Shown here: positions 26,542-35,905 of the stretch, one piece after another
How the letters are laid out: every line of letters begins with the position of its first letter
Position numbering within the stretch: the stretch's first letter is position 1
NCBI RefSeq assembly: GCF_020510625.1
Contig: NZ_CP075191.1
Location: forward strand, 3,036,001 to 3,100,000
DNA: 64,000 nucleotides
Source: Ferribacterium limneticum
GTDB lineage: Bacteria; Pseudomonadota; Gammaproteobacteria; Burkholderiales; Rhodocyclaceae
Direction of reading: 5' to 3'
Notes under the pieces: generated by a model
What the model was told of the DNA's origin: nothing
Databases searched by the model: none
Seen by the model: the letters and a program-made list of their open reading frames with translations, nothing else
Position numbers and translations under genes: made by a program

Positions 26542-28287
26542 TTACTGCCACTCGATGTGACGTTGCTGCCGCGGGTCGAGCGCCTGCATGCGCTCCTGCG
26601 ATTCACCGGCAACCTCGCGCCAGGAGTTTTCGCCCCGGATGACCGTCGACTTCATCAGGATGACCAGTTCGCGCTTACGGTTGGAAACACTCTTCTGGCC
26701 GAACAACAGGCCAAGGCCCGGTACGCCGCTGATGCCCGGCAGGCCGTAGCGGCTGGTGTTCTGTTCCTGGCTCATCAGTCCGCCAATGGCGACGATGCTG
26801 CCATCCTGGACGCGGACGATGCTGTCGCTCTCGTTGATCGTGCTCGATGCCAGCGGCAGCGTGTAGGTGCCAAGATCGCCAAGATTGACGCTCTTGCTCT
26901 TCTCTTCGACCACACTGACCGAGGGATGAACATGCAGGATGATGTTGCCTTCATCGTCGATCTGCGGCGTCACGTCGAGCGAGATGCCGGAGAAGAAAGG
27001 CTGCAGCGTGATATTCGGAGTCACGACATTGCCGGCGGTACCGGTGCCGGTCGTTACATTGGTGCTGATGCCGGTCACGAAGTAATCGTCGGTCCCGACC
27101 TTGAGCACGGCCTTCTGGTTGTTGGTCGTCGCGATGCGCGGGCTGGACAGCACCTGCACGTCGCCCTGCCCTTCGAGGAAGGAAAGCAGCGCGGCGAAAT
27201 TGTTGGACTGGAAGGTCAGGCCGAAGAAGCCGCGCCCCGTCGGCCCGGTACCCACGGCACCGCCGCTACCCGGTACGGCAGCGACCGAGGTGCCACCGGA
27301 GATGCCGGCTGCCGACCCGCTGATCGCACCGGAACCGGCCAGCGTCGCACTCGGTGCGACGACCCCCAGCGAGAAACGGTTGGCGATGCCGCCGAACTTG
27401 CTCCAGTTGATACCGGTCTGGTACGAATCGTTCAGCGAGACCTCGATGATCTTCGCCTCCAGCATCACCTGGCGCTCGACGACCAGCTGGGTGGCCTTCA
27501 GGTATTCGTCCACGCCCCGCAGCTCGACCGGCGTCGCCTTGACCAGCACGACCCCGGAGCCCGGATTGACGATGACGTTGCGACCATCCTGGTTACCGAC
27601 GATGGTCGATAGCGCCACGGTCAGATCTTTCCAGAAATCGAAATCCGATGTCGTCTGGACGCGGGCGCTGTCAACGACACGCTGAGCGGTGCCGCCTGTC
27701 GTGCCGCCCGTCGTGCCACTGGTTTGCTGCCCGGCACTCGCCGTGGTGGGCGTGCCAGAATTCGAAGTCGTCGGCGAGCTGCCGGTCACCCGCATGTCGC
27801 TCGTGCCCAGTCGGCGATTGGCCAGGTAATTGATCTTGAACAGGCGGGTCTGGATGGTATTCGGCTGCACGTAAATCCGGTTGCCCTGGAAACGGTAATC
27901 GTAGCCATAGACATCGCGCAGCGTCTCAAGCGCATCGCGCACCGTCGTGTTCTTCAGGTTCAGGCTGACTGTCCCTGACAACTCGGGCGGGAAGAGCATG
28001 CTGTAAGGCGTGCCGGAAACCAGCGCATTGAGCACCTGACCAACCGGCGCGTTATTCACCGCCAGATTGAAACGTGGCTCCGGCTTGGCAGCAACCGGCT
28101 GCTCAAGCTGCAGTGGCGGCACCATGGCCTGGCCAACAACATCGCCTTGCGAGCGGTTCGTCTTGCCGGCCGCGGCGGCGCCGACTTCCTGACCGGCGCG
28201 GTCGAACGCATCCCCACGACGCGAATGCTGGTTGCTGCAGGCGGCCAGCAGAAGCACCGACATAGCGACTATCAAAATCTTGCTCAT
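26542..28287 (-). CDS. mshL: MSHA secretin MshL (outer-membrane channel)
   Basis: 581 aa secretin that forms the outer-membrane pore for the pilus. It is a lipoprotein: the signal peptide ends in the lipobox LLAAC (Cys17). An N-terminal STN/N0-like region (VNNAPVGQVLNALVSGTPYS), a Ser/Thr/Gly-rich low-complexity insert (about 170-205), N-domains, and the C-terminal secretin domain follow. The latter includes the characteristic VPGLGLLFG and ELVILMKSTVI blocks. A Gly/Ala/Ser-rich segment near residues 310-345 probably forms the gate. The start overlaps the mshK stop (ATGA). Confidence 0.95.
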   Translation of the reverse strand: MSKILIVAMSVLLLAACSNQHSRRGDAFDRAGQEVGAAAAGKTNRSQGDVVGQAMVPPLQLEQPVAAKPEPRFNLAVNNAPVGQVLNALVSGTPYSMLFPPELSGTVSLNLKNTTVRDALETLRDVYGYDYRFQGNRIYVQPNTIQTRLFKINYLANRRLGTSDMRVTGSSPTTSNSGTPTTASAGQQTSGTTGGTTGGTAQRVVDSARVQTTSDFDFWKDLTVALSTIVGNQDGRNVIVNPGSGVVLVKATPVELRGVDEYLKATQLVVERQVMLEAKIIEVSLNDSYQTGINWSKFGGIANRFSLGVVAPSATLAGSGAISGSAAGISGGTSVAAVPGSGGAVGTGPTGRGFFGLTFQSNNFAALLSFLEGQGDVQVLSSPRIATTNNQKAVLKVGTDDYFVTGISTNVTTGTGTAGNVVTPNITLQPFFSGISLDVTPQIDDEGNIILHVHPSVSVVEEKSKSVNLGDLGTYTLPLASSTINESDSIVRVQDGSIVAIGGLMSQEQNTSRYGLPGISGVPGLGLLFGQKSVSNRKRELVILMKSTVIRGENSWREVAGESQERMQALDPRQQRHIEWQ

Positions 28288-28667
28288 GGCAGATCCTTCA
28301 CTGGCCCAGCTTTCCCGGTCTTGCGGGATTTGGGCGTAACTATCATTTGTTTCTCAACATCGGGGGTCAGGTAGAGACGCGTCACGCCATCCGCCCCCTG
28401 CAATACCGCTTCTCGTTCTGTCAGGCGGACCAGTTTGGCACCACCGACCCGCTCGCCCAGCGCCACAGTCTTGCCACCGATGATCGCGACCGGTCGCCCG
28501 CCTGGCCGCAACAGCACCGATTGCAGACGTAATCCGGCATCGCTCTCAAGGCCGGAAGCCCCCGCCTCGGCCGATGTCAGCCAGGCAGCGGGCGGGCGCG
28601 TCGGGTCATTCGACTGAGCGTAGGCCGATGAGACACACACAAGCCAGGCGAGAAAGATCAGCTTCAT
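28284..28667 (-). CDS. mshK: MSHA biogenesis protein MshK
   Basis: 127 aa exported protein. A signal peptide MKLIFLAWLVCVSSAYAQ is followed by SNDPTRPP, a motif seen at the start of mature PilP/MshK-like proteins. The mature part reads LQSVLLRPGGRPVAIIGGKTV, which resembles the HR/PilP beta domain. It is expected to bridge the inner-membrane complex and the secretin. ATG 28667 overlaps the mshJ stop by four bases; a longer frame upstream is simply the overlap with mshJ. Assignment rests on position plus the short conserved motif. Confidence 0.82.
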   Translation of the reverse strand: MKLIFLAWLVCVSSAYAQSNDPTRPPAAWLTSAEAGASGLESDAGLRLQSVLLRPGGRPVAIIGGKTVALGERVGGAKLVRLTEREAVLQGADGVTRLYLTPDVEKQMIVTPKSRKTGKAGPVKDLP

Positions 28668-29350
28668 AGCGCCAGCCACGTCCGGTCCGGACTCAAGGTG
28701 TAAACGGTCAGGGTCATTTCTGCGCGCGGATAATCGATCACGCGATAGCTCAACTGCCCCCACAGCAGATGTTGCGGCAACTTTTCCAACTGGGACAGAT
28801 AGGCCTGCAGCAGGCCGTAGCTACCTTCAAGCCGAATCTCGACGCCATGTCGATACAGATCGAATGTTCGCTCGGCAGTCTTGGCCTCACCTTCCTTCGG
28901 CGCTTCTTCCCGCTGCAAGACGCTTTGCGGCGCCTGCGTTTTCAGGCTGAGCAGACGCAAGCCCTGATGGCGTGCCAGCAGACCCTCAAGCAAGCCGTTC
29001 ATCTCATCCGGCCGGACCAGCGCCGAACCAAGCAGGCGCAACTGCTCGTCCAGCTTGTCCCGCTCACCGTTCAGCGCAGCCAGTTCCGCCTTCCTGCCGG
29101 CATCGGGATCAATCGCCAACTGTTGCTGCAAATTGGCCGCTTCGGCCTGCAACTGGGCCGCCGAGGCACTTTCAGTCGCAATGGTATTTTCCACCCCGTT
29201 GATGCGGGCGCGCTGCGGGTCGATGAACAAGGCGTTACCGATCAGCAGCGGCCCCAGAAGCAGCGCAACCGCGACCAGCAGCCGCTCGCGCTTGGCCAGC
29301 GCTAAATATTTTTCGTTCAACCGGGACCAGAGTCGGCGCAGGCCGTTCAT
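28664..29350 (-). CDS. mshJ: MSHA biogenesis protein MshJ (PilO/GspM-like)
   Basis: 228 aa bitopic protein: a short cytoplasmic N terminus, a TM helix at about 24-43 (LLVAVALLLGPLLIGNALF), a periplasmic coiled coil (residues 50-105), and an alpha/beta domain near GVEIRLEGSYGLLQAYLSQL. This layout is that of PilO/GspM proteins, which with PilN and PilM form the alignment subcomplex of type IV pili. It overlaps both neighbours by four bases. Confidence 0.88.
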   Translation of the reverse strand: MNGLRRLWSRLNEKYLALAKRERLLVAVALLLGPLLIGNALFIDPQRARINGVENTIATESASAAQLQAEAANLQQQLAIDPDAGRKAELAALNGERDKLDEQLRLLGSALVRPDEMNGLLEGLLARHQGLRLLSLKTQAPQSVLQREEAPKEGEAKTAERTFDLYRHGVEIRLEGSYGLLQAYLSQLEKLPQHLLWGQLSYRVIDYPRAEMTLTVYTLSPDRTWLAL

Positions 29351-29997
29351 CGCGCCTTCTCCGGCTCGGTGCGCAGCACGAATTCCGTGTAGCGTGCCGT
29401 GACCTTCGGCCTGGCCGTGCCGCCCGATGTCTCGTCGCGTTTTTCATCGGCCGGATCGAAGCCCTTCATGTCGAGGGCAGAAAACCGACGGCCGGCAAAA
29501 GCCGGTTCGGCATTCAAGCGGGTGATATAGGTCGGCAACAAGGCGGGATCCGTCAGCCGGCCGCGAATTTCAATATTCTTGTCGGCAAAGCCGAAACCGA
29601 CCAGCCAGACCCCTTCAAGCCCTTGTCGCGAGAAACCCTGCAACAGGCCGGAATAGGCATTGCTGCCAGTCACGTCGCCCTGGGCAATCACACTCAGCAC
29701 TTCCTGGCGCTGTGCCACGCCTAGCCGGGCCGCCGAAATCTGCTTGTCCAGCATGGCATCACCCTGGCGCGCCCCGAGAGACTGGCCAAGCGTCTGCACC
29801 TGCTGCTGCAGGGCGAGCAACTGCGTCTTGATCGCCGCCTCTTTTGCCCGCAGGCTATCCGCCCGCATCGCCGTCACCGTGGATAGCCCAACCAGCAGCA
29901 ACAGTCCCGCCAGGGCGAGCGAAGCCACCACCGGTAGCGCCAGCCAATCGAAGCGCGGTTTCAGTTCCGGCAGCAGCAGGTTGATCTGCTGACTCAT
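29347..29997 (-). CDS. PilN-like MSHA assembly protein (MshI2)
   Basis: 216 aa. MSQQINLLLPELKPRF is the PilN-type N-terminal peptide that docks into the PilM-like partner (INLLP motif). A TM helix lies at about 21-44, followed by a coiled coil and a ferredoxin-like periplasmic domain (GVWLVGFGFADKNIEIRGRL). Vibrio-type loci often call this MshI2. It pairs with the MshI product encoded upstream, overlapping it by four bases, and with MshJ downstream. Confidence 0.87.
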   Translation of the reverse strand: MSQQINLLLPELKPRFDWLALPVVASLALAGLLLLVGLSTVTAMRADSLRAKEAAIKTQLLALQQQVQTLGQSLGARQGDAMLDKQISAARLGVAQRQEVLSVIAQGDVTGSNAYSGLLQGFSRQGLEGVWLVGFGFADKNIEIRGRLTDPALLPTYITRLNAEPAFAGRRFSALDMKGFDPADEKRDETSGGTARPKVTARYTEFVLRTEPEKAR

Positions 29998-30920
29998 GCC
30001 TCGGTCCTCAGGGCCGCGCCGATTGCCAGCAGGCTTTGCGCTTGCCGTTCGGCCGAGCGCAGCTCGGGCAAGGCGTTGAATTCGGCAACCTGGCCAAGGT
30101 CAGCAACCTGCACCGGCAAATAAAGATTCTGGCCCAGCGCCGCCACCACGCCGGCACAGTCCGCTTCCGAAGCGACCATCAGGCGTGACACGGAAATGAA
30201 GCCGTATTGGCGATCGAAGTTGTCAAAGGTGCGCTGCAATTCCAGCGCCAGACGCTCAAGCATCTGCTGCCGACGTTCCTGATCGGCCTCGGCCAACGCC
30301 GCCGACGAAACCTCGATACGCCGCGACAAATAAAGCTCGCCACGATAGGTGATGGTCAATAAGCCATCGCCCTGCGTCAGTGCCAGAAAGGCAAGCCCGC
30401 GGTTAGGCTCCTCAAAAAGCACCGCGACATTGCGCACGGCCATTTCCGGGATATCGATGGCTTCCAGCGGCACCTTGGCGCCATGAAAGAGCGCCATCCT
30501 TTCGCCAACCACGGCCTGCGGCGCCACAACAGCGAAGATGCTGGCCTGCCGACTGCCTTCAACGGGAATATCGGCCACCGCGATGGCCGCGCCATCAACC
30601 GGAAAATCAACGACATCCTTCAAGCGCCAGCGCAAGGCCTGCACACGTTCTTCAGGCGGCACGGCCGGTGCCTCGACCTGGAGCAGCCGATACTCGGCTT
30701 CGCCAAGCAGGGCGGCACAACGAAAACGCTTCAGTCCCCGGCTTTGAGCCAGACGGGAGAGCGCATCGCGCTCATCTTTCTCGACGCGGAAGGATTCGCA
30801 AAGCTGGATCTCAGGGGGTTTGCCGGCTGGCCGGATGACATGAGCAAGGTCGATGCGATCGTCGTGCCGAACAACCGACATCCACCCCTCCTCAAGCTTC
30901 ACCCCGAAATTCAGCCACAT
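29994..30920 (-). CDS. mshI: PilM-like MSHA protein MshI
   Basis: 308 aa cytoplasmic protein of the PilM/actin-like ATPase group, as judged by position, length and the EVEAPAVPPEERVQALRW region seen in MshI proteins. Typical actin nucleotide motifs are weak, which is usual for MshI. It should bind the INLLP peptide of the next gene product. ATG 30920 has AAGGTG upstream. This is the first gene of the second MSHA block and has a promoter candidate at 30948-30976, with a leader element shared with mshE. Confidence 0.85.
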   Translation of the reverse strand: MWLNFGVKLEEGWMSVVRHDDRIDLAHVIRPAGKPPEIQLCESFRVEKDERDALSRLAQSRGLKRFRCAALLGEAEYRLLQVEAPAVPPEERVQALRWRLKDVVDFPVDGAAIAVADIPVEGSRQASIFAVVAPQAVVGERMALFHGAKVPLEAIDIPEMAVRNVAVLFEEPNRGLAFLALTQGDGLLTITYRGELYLSRRIEVSSAALAEADQERRQQMLERLALELQRTFDNFDRQYGFISVSRLMVASEADCAGVVAALGQNLYLPVQVADLGQVAEFNALPELRSAERQAQSLLAIGAALRTEA

Positions 30921-30947
30921 TGTCCAAACACCTTAAGTTTTTTGAGA

Positions 30948-30976
30948 AGGATAGCCAGTAACACATTATTTTTCAA
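30948..30976 (-). promoter_or_regulatory. Candidate promoter of the mshI-N block
   Basis: On the - strand, TTGAAA (30971-30976) and TATCCT (30948-30953) are separated by exactly 17 bases. It lies in the 69-base gap after mshQ, 28 bases before the mshI start. Just downstream is CTTAAGGTGTTTGGA, which also occurs before mshE. Confidence 0.55.
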
Positions 30977-30989
30977 TGGCTTTTTGTTT

Positions 30990-33900
30990 CTAATAGCTTT
31001 CGCGCAAATAGATTACCGGAGAGCGCGGGCCACAAGCACCAAAGCATGCACGCGCGTTGCCGCTAGCCGGCAACCAAGTTGCAGACGGCGTCAGTTTGCT
31101 GCCAATGACGTCCACATAACCAAAATTTCCGGCTCCCGGACCGATCCCGGGTGAGGTCGGGCTGCGCAGCACCAATCTTGCGTCTCCGCCTGTCATCACC
31201 ACAGACGCAGAGGTTGAATTATTCATTTGCGCGATAGCCTCGCCGGGCGCGAGGGCATTTCTGACAGTGTCTGGAGGTGCGTAAAAAACCAACCCAGCAT
31301 TCCCCGTATCTTGGCGCGTCGGCTGGGTTAACGCGGTACAACCGTCGTAGCTGTTCGTTTTCCAGCCTGCGGCACTCCAATACTGGGCCAGCACCGGCAC
31401 CGACAACGGAAGCATTTCCGAACCATAGGCATTGTTTAGCCACAAACGTCCATAGACAACGCCCGTGGTCCCTATCTTGCGCGCCGAACAGGCGGCTCCC
31501 GAGCAAATACCTGATGTCGCGGCGTTCATGTCCGTGCCATCCAGCGCCACTCCATCCGTAAGATCATTGATGGCAACGCCAATATCGAGCAGCCAGAAAG
31601 GTCCGCCGGCGCTGACCCGGTTCGCCGCGCAAGTCGCCGAACTCAATGCAGTGGGTGAGGCGGGGCGAGAAAAGCTGACCGCCGAACTGTCCGGCGCATT
31701 GTCTGCATTGGCATCGTTGACCACATAGAGTCCCAATGCCCACTGCGCCGTACCCAAGCCGCTCAGGCGACTTGCCAGATCACAGCCCTGATTGGCTGCA
31801 TCCTGATCCTCGGCCACGATGCTTGGCGAGACGACTGGGTAACCCAAGGCCTGCGAATAATTCCGTGTCACCACCCCGGCGCCGTTGACCGCTTGAAGAC
31901 GATACGCCACACCCATTTGCGGCTGCCCCATGTAGGTGAAAGGCTTGGCACCAGAACTGCAGAAGGGAGCGACACTGCCCCCGACGAAACCAAACCGTTC
32001 GGGAATAAAACGCCCGAACAGGGGCGAATTGGGCGCCGAAGCCCCTGCGTCCTGAAGCCCGAACAAGCAGCCATACTTGCCGGAAGTATCCTTGGCATTG
32101 GAATAGCTGCTGGCGACGCAATCGTTCTTCGTTGCTGCGCTATCTACTGCCACCCAGTCGTCGTCATAGACCCCCCGGACAGTAGTCGTATCAGTGGCCG
32201 GGTCGAAGCCGAGAAATCGGAAATTCCCAACTTCCGAATAGGTAAAGGAACCGTTAGCCACCGAGGTCGATGCTCCCGGCGTCGCATTCGGGAAAGTCGC
32301 CGGCGAGAGGCTGCCGACTGTCCATCCGGCAGCCGTTGCGCTCATGCCGCCAGTACTGACCTTGGGCGTTCCCGAATAGCCGCCGGCATTCGCCGTTGCC
32401 GTCAGGGTAAAGCTATCTGTTCCGGCCTTGAATTTGGGCGTTCCCGTCAGGGTGGCATTGGTTGCCGACGAGGTTACGCTTGTAAACCTGGTCGGCCGAA
32501 CAGCGAAGGTATCGACGGAGCAAGCGGTTGCGGCGCCCTCGGTCATCACCGCCACCAGATTGGAATAGGCCGCGTTGATCGTGAAATCAGCGCTTGTCTT
32601 GATTCCCTTGTCGGTTGAGGTAAAGGCCAGTGTCTGACTACCACCCGCCACCGCCGTCTTGCCATTGCAGGCACTCGTGGCACAGGCTGTCGCCCGGTTC
32701 GCATCGGTGCCACATGCGCCATCGCTGTTATCGACAAGTTTGATTGCCACATTCTTTGTGCCGCCAGCGGCATACGTGGTCAGGATCTGGCTGTTGGAAA
32801 GGGCGGCAAGCTTGAGCTTGAAAGCGGTGCCAACGAGCTTGGTATAGATATGCCCCGTCAAGAAATTCTGAATCGTGTTGGAGTAAGCATCATCAATCGC
32901 ACTAAACCCGCCAGCAGTCCCCCCGTCAGGAGGGACGTAGTATTGGGCGCAGATTCGAACCTCATCCAGCTCATGGATATTGGTCGAACCACCTGTAGAA
33001 CCTGTAAAGGACAGTTGCCAGTTGGCTGGTACGGCGGCCTGTGAATAACCGCCAGCCGTCGAAGCAGCAAAAATATCAAAGGCAGGAACGACGGAAGCAT
33101 AGCTGGCCCGGGTACCCGTGGTATCGCGGTTTACTGCGACTTGCGTCTGCCCAGAAGCAGAGTTTCGCGCATCGACGATGATCTGGTAGAAATGGCCGTA
33201 GGCCGGCGTTGCCGAAGTAGCGTTGTCCACCCCGGGCGATAGGCTTGAAGTCGTGCCTCCCAGATAGGGATAGCCTGTTGTGCCAGAGCCAGAACCCCGC
33301 ACGGCCACGCTGTCGAGGATGCGCGAGGAAAAGCCGCCAACCCGGCCCTCGCCGTTCTGGGAAAAGTTACCGTATTCATCGACGGCGATCCCGACCCAGC
33401 CCCCGGCAAAGCCATTTATCCCTGTCTTCTGGGCATAGCCCAGGGAGCCACCGTAAGCGCCCGGCACCGCAGGTATGGTGTAGTCAGACAAGGTCAGAGC
33501 AATACCGTCGGCAGCGCTACCGTTATAGGCGTAGTGCTTGAACTCGACTGAAATATAGTTTCCTGCCGCCGGGAAAAACCCGGGAGCCGTCGCCGCCTTG
33601 GCGTTGTTGCTAGTATTCTCGGTTAGCCGCAGATAACCCGTACCAGTGTTCACATAGGGCACGATACCGGTTGAATCACTGGTTGAAACAATCCAGTTGC
33701 TGCTGGTAAACATCGGCGATGGATTCAGTGCACTACGGCCAAAACTATCGCATTGACAGGTCAACACTAGGCCACTTGGCGTATTGGCCGGCTGCCCGCA
33801 GGTATTTGAGATGATCGTATAAGCCTGACCGGAGAAATTGCCATTTCCCGCTCCCGTCCCGCCCAACCTTGTGCCATCGGCGCTGCTGGTGATCGTGTCG

Positions 33901-34568
33901 TTATCGAGCAGATTAAGTTGCAGCGTCCCGCTCGTGCCAGTGCCCGTATTGGCAGTCACAGTCCATGTCGTACCAGAACCGCTTGCCCCAGTGACGCTCG
34001 CCCCGGTTGCACCGCCGCCCTGAACCAGGGAGAAATCACTTGAATCCACGCCAGTCACCGACCTGTCGAAAACTACCAGCCAAGTCACCGCTGTACTGGG
34101 GGCCGCCGGATTGCTGCTCGAACGGCTGATGGAAACCACATTGGGTTTGGCGTCCACAATCACGGACGACGCAAGCGTATAACTCGTTGTACCACTGGTA
34201 CACGCATCGTTGTTGTAGGCGACAAAATAGACGTTATAAGTTCCCGCTGCCGAGGGCGCCGTCATGGTGAAGGCTTCTGAATACCCACCGGAATTATTGT
34301 GATTGGAATGATCGACGATTGTCGGAGTAGCCGGTAACGAGGTCGCGATACCCCAAGTGGAGCACTGCCAATTATTGTCCGAGCCCGAAGTCGTGACATT
34401 GAGCACGGCAGCAATCGATGCCCCGGGAGCGACAGTCGTCACCGAGCCGCCATTGACCGTCGCCGAGGTAACAGTCCGCGCCGCCAGAACCTCTCCGGCA
34501 AAGCTGCTCAACACGACAAGCAGCGTCGCCGCAAGCCTACGCCTGAACTGGACCATCTTTGTATTCAC
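30990..34568 (-). CDS. mshQ: MshQ-like large surface protein (lectin-like and DUF6701 regions)
   Basis: 1192 aa. A signal peptide (RRLAATLLVVLSSFAGEVLA) is followed by two Ig-like/beta-rich Ser/Thr-rich domains (about 30-240), then a concanavalin/LamG-like lectin domain (about 280-560; FFPAAGNYISVEFKHY, NIHELDEVRICAQYY). The long C-terminal region (about 590-1192) resembles DUF6701, characteristic of MshQ. Cys residues are frequent, fitting an exported disulfide-bonded adhesin. It starts at GTG 34568, chosen because GAGGGG is well placed for it; an ATG at 34556 is the alternative. It is the last gene of the first MSHA block. By family inference it is a pilus-associated adhesin or tip protein. 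Confidence 0.88.
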   Translation of the reverse strand: MNTKMVQFRRRLAATLLVVLSSFAGEVLAARTVTSATVNGGSVTTVAPGASIAAVLNVTTSGSDNNWQCSTWGIATSLPATPTIVDHSNHNNSGGYSEAFTMTAPSAAGTYNVYFVAYNNDACTSGTTSYTLASSVIVDAKPNVVSISRSSSNPAAPSTAVTWLVVFDRSVTGVDSSDFSLVQGGGATGASVTGASGSGTTWTVTANTGTGTSGTLQLNLLDNDTITSSADGTRLGGTGAGNGNFSGQAYTIISNTCGQPANTPSGLVLTCQCDSFGRSALNPSPMFTSSNWIVSTSDSTGIVPYVNTGTGYLRLTENTSNNAKAATAPGFFPAAGNYISVEFKHYAYNGSAADGIALTLSDYTIPAVPGAYGGSLGYAQKTGINGFAGGWVGIAVDEYGNFSQNGEGRVGGFSSRILDSVAVRGSGSGTTGYPYLGGTTSSLSPGVDNATSATPAYGHFYQIIVDARNSASGQTQVAVNRDTTGTRASYASVVPAFDIFAASTAGGYSQAAVPANWQLSFTGSTGGSTNIHELDEVRICAQYYVPPDGGTAGGFSAIDDAYSNTIQNFLTGHIYTKLVGTAFKLKLAALSNSQILTTYAAGGTKNVAIKLVDNSDGACGTDANRATACATSACNGKTAVAGGSQTLAFTSTDKGIKTSADFTINAAYSNLVAVMTEGAATACSVDTFAVRPTRFTSVTSSATNATLTGTPKFKAGTDSFTLTATANAGGYSGTPKVSTGGMSATAAGWTVGSLSPATFPNATPGASTSVANGSFTYSEVGNFRFLGFDPATDTTTVRGVYDDDWVAVDSAATKNDCVASSYSNAKDTSGKYGCLFGLQDAGASAPNSPLFGRFIPERFGFVGGSVAPFCSSGAKPFTYMGQPQMGVAYRLQAVNGAGVVTRNYSQALGYPVVSPSIVAEDQDAANQGCDLASRLSGLGTAQWALGLYVVNDANADNAPDSSAVSFSRPASPTALSSATCAANRVSAGGPFWLLDIGVAINDLTDGVALDGTDMNAATSGICSGAACSARKIGTTGVVYGRLWLNNAYGSEMLPLSVPVLAQYWSAAGWKTNSYDGCTALTQPTRQDTGNAGLVFYAPPDTVRNALAPGEAIAQMNNSTSASVVMTGGDARLVLRSPTSPGIGPGAGNFGYVDVIGSKLTPSATWLPASGNARACFGACGPRSPVIYLRESY

Positions 34569-34595
34569 CGCTCGCCCCTCATATCTCGTGGTCTT

Positions 34596-35057
34596 TTAAC
34601 AGTCATAAGGCGCTACCGTAATCGCCGAATCCCGGCACTTTTCCAGCGTCACTTCAACGCTCCGTTCAATTCCTGGCGCCTTGGCGACACTGGCGGTCGC
34701 CACAGAAACAATCCGGTAAATGCCGATCTGGCGGCCTGCCTCGGTATAAGTCGAACGGGAACAAGTCACAGTGACGGCATGATCGGGAATCGGTGGCGTC
34801 CCGCCGAGGCACGTCGGCAACGATGGGGATTGCGCGTTGGGGTCGAGCTGATACATGCCCCACTCGGCGCCGGCGCGCGCGGCCTGATACGCCTTGGCAC
34901 CACCGATATCGGCAGCGAGGTTGACATGCGCCGTCGAAACAACCGAGACCATCGCTGCCGCCAGGGCTGCCATCAGCAATAACAAAAATATGGCCGAGAT
35001 CACCGAGGCGCCTAATTGGCGCGACTGGACAGGGAACCGCGAGGCAAATGGCATCAT
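34596..35057 (-). CDS. mshP: MSHA minor pilin-like protein MshP
   Basis: 153 aa with one long hydrophobic helix near the N terminus (GASVISAIFLLLLMAALAAAM), preceded by a short charged leader. This is a pseudopilin-like PilX/MshP layout without the usual GFTLIE motif. The soluble part has four Cys. The start overlaps the mshO stop (ATGA). Proteins of this family are minor pilins that help initiate pilus assembly. Confidence 0.85.
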   Translation of the reverse strand: MMPFASRFPVQSRQLGASVISAIFLLLLMAALAAAMVSVVSTAHVNLAADIGGAKAYQAARAGAEWGMYQLDPNAQSPSLPTCLGGTPPIPDHAVTVTCSRSTYTEAGRQIGIYRIVSVATASVAKAPGIERSVEVTLEKCRDSAITVAPYDC

Positions 35058-35905
35058 GGCGTGTTCAAAACATCCACTTGATGCAGCAAATCGACCGACT
35101 CACCGTTACGCGTCAAGGTCAGACGGAGAACCACCAGGCCATTTCGTTGCAATACAGCGGGGGTGTAACCGAACGAGCAGGCCGAAACGTTGTTGACCAA
35201 TATCGCCGAGCTACCGCCGTAGGCCCACGGCGCCGTAGCGATGCCGCTCTGGAAATCGTAGCCGGAATGCCGGATGACGGTACCGAGCTCCGGATTGGTA
35301 GCGTTTGCCGCACACTCGTAAGTCACCGGCGTGCCCACAATCTGGAAGCGACTGCTCGGCGACGCCAGCGGAAACTGCTGATTCGGCGCGCTTCCCAACG
35401 TGAACTGAATGCTTGATACGCCACCTGGTGCAGTCTCTATCGCCCGCCGACTGCTTCCGGCATATACGTCGGAACCGGTCTGGCCGAGGTTGAAGATGAC
35501 CAGTTGATCACCCGCCACAATCGTTACCGCGGGCCCGAGCACATCAAAACTGTTATCAGCGGCATTCGTAAAATCAAGTGGATTTCCCCCGCCGCCATTA
35601 TCGACATCGGCCCGATACCGCCCCGCATCGCGAATCGGTACATATTCGAGAAAATTACCGGACTGCCGGACGCTATTCGGCAACGCCGACTGAAGGTCGC
35701 GGGCAACGCGACGCAAAGCGGTATCAGCCCCATCGGACAGCTCGGCGCGAGTGCTTACATCGACATAGGCATCGACCTGGCGCCACCCAAACATGCCGAC
35801 AAGACCAAGCACTATCCCGGAAATAACAATCACGACAATCACTTCAACCAGCGTAAAGCCGCGTTCGTCAGCCGAAACGGGATGAAACTCAGTAGCGCGG
35901 CGCAT
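35054..35905 (-). CDS. mshO: MSHA minor pilin MshO
   Basis: 283 aa prepilin. The leader ends ...DERG and the prepilin peptidase site is G/FTLVEVIVV, with Glu5 of the mature chain present. A GspJ/PilW-like body follows (ELSDGADTALRRVARDLQSA; TYECAANATNPELG). ATG 35905 gives a 16-residue leader. It overlaps mshD by 17 bases and mshP by four. Confidence 0.9.
   Translation of the reverse strand: MRRATEFHPVSADERGFTLVEVIVVIVISGIVLGLVGMFGWRQVDAYVDVSTRAELSDGADTALRRVARDLQSALPNSVRQSGNFLEYVPIRDAGRYRADVDNGGGGNPLDFTNAADNSFDVLGPAVTIVAGDQLVIFNLGQTGSDVYAGSSRRAIETAPGGVSSIQFTLGSAPNQQFPLASPSSRFQIVGTPVTYECAANATNPELGTVIRHSGYDFQSGIATAPWAYGGSSAILVNNVSACSFGYTPAVLQRNGLVVLRLTLTRNGESVDLLHQVDVLNTP

Noticed and set aside
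30990..34568. mshQ as a recently acquired or broken gene because of its slightly different composition
   Set aside because: The frame is intact from signal peptide to end, and it sits in the conserved position after mshP; a moderate composition shift is common for Ser/Thr/Gly-rich surface proteins.
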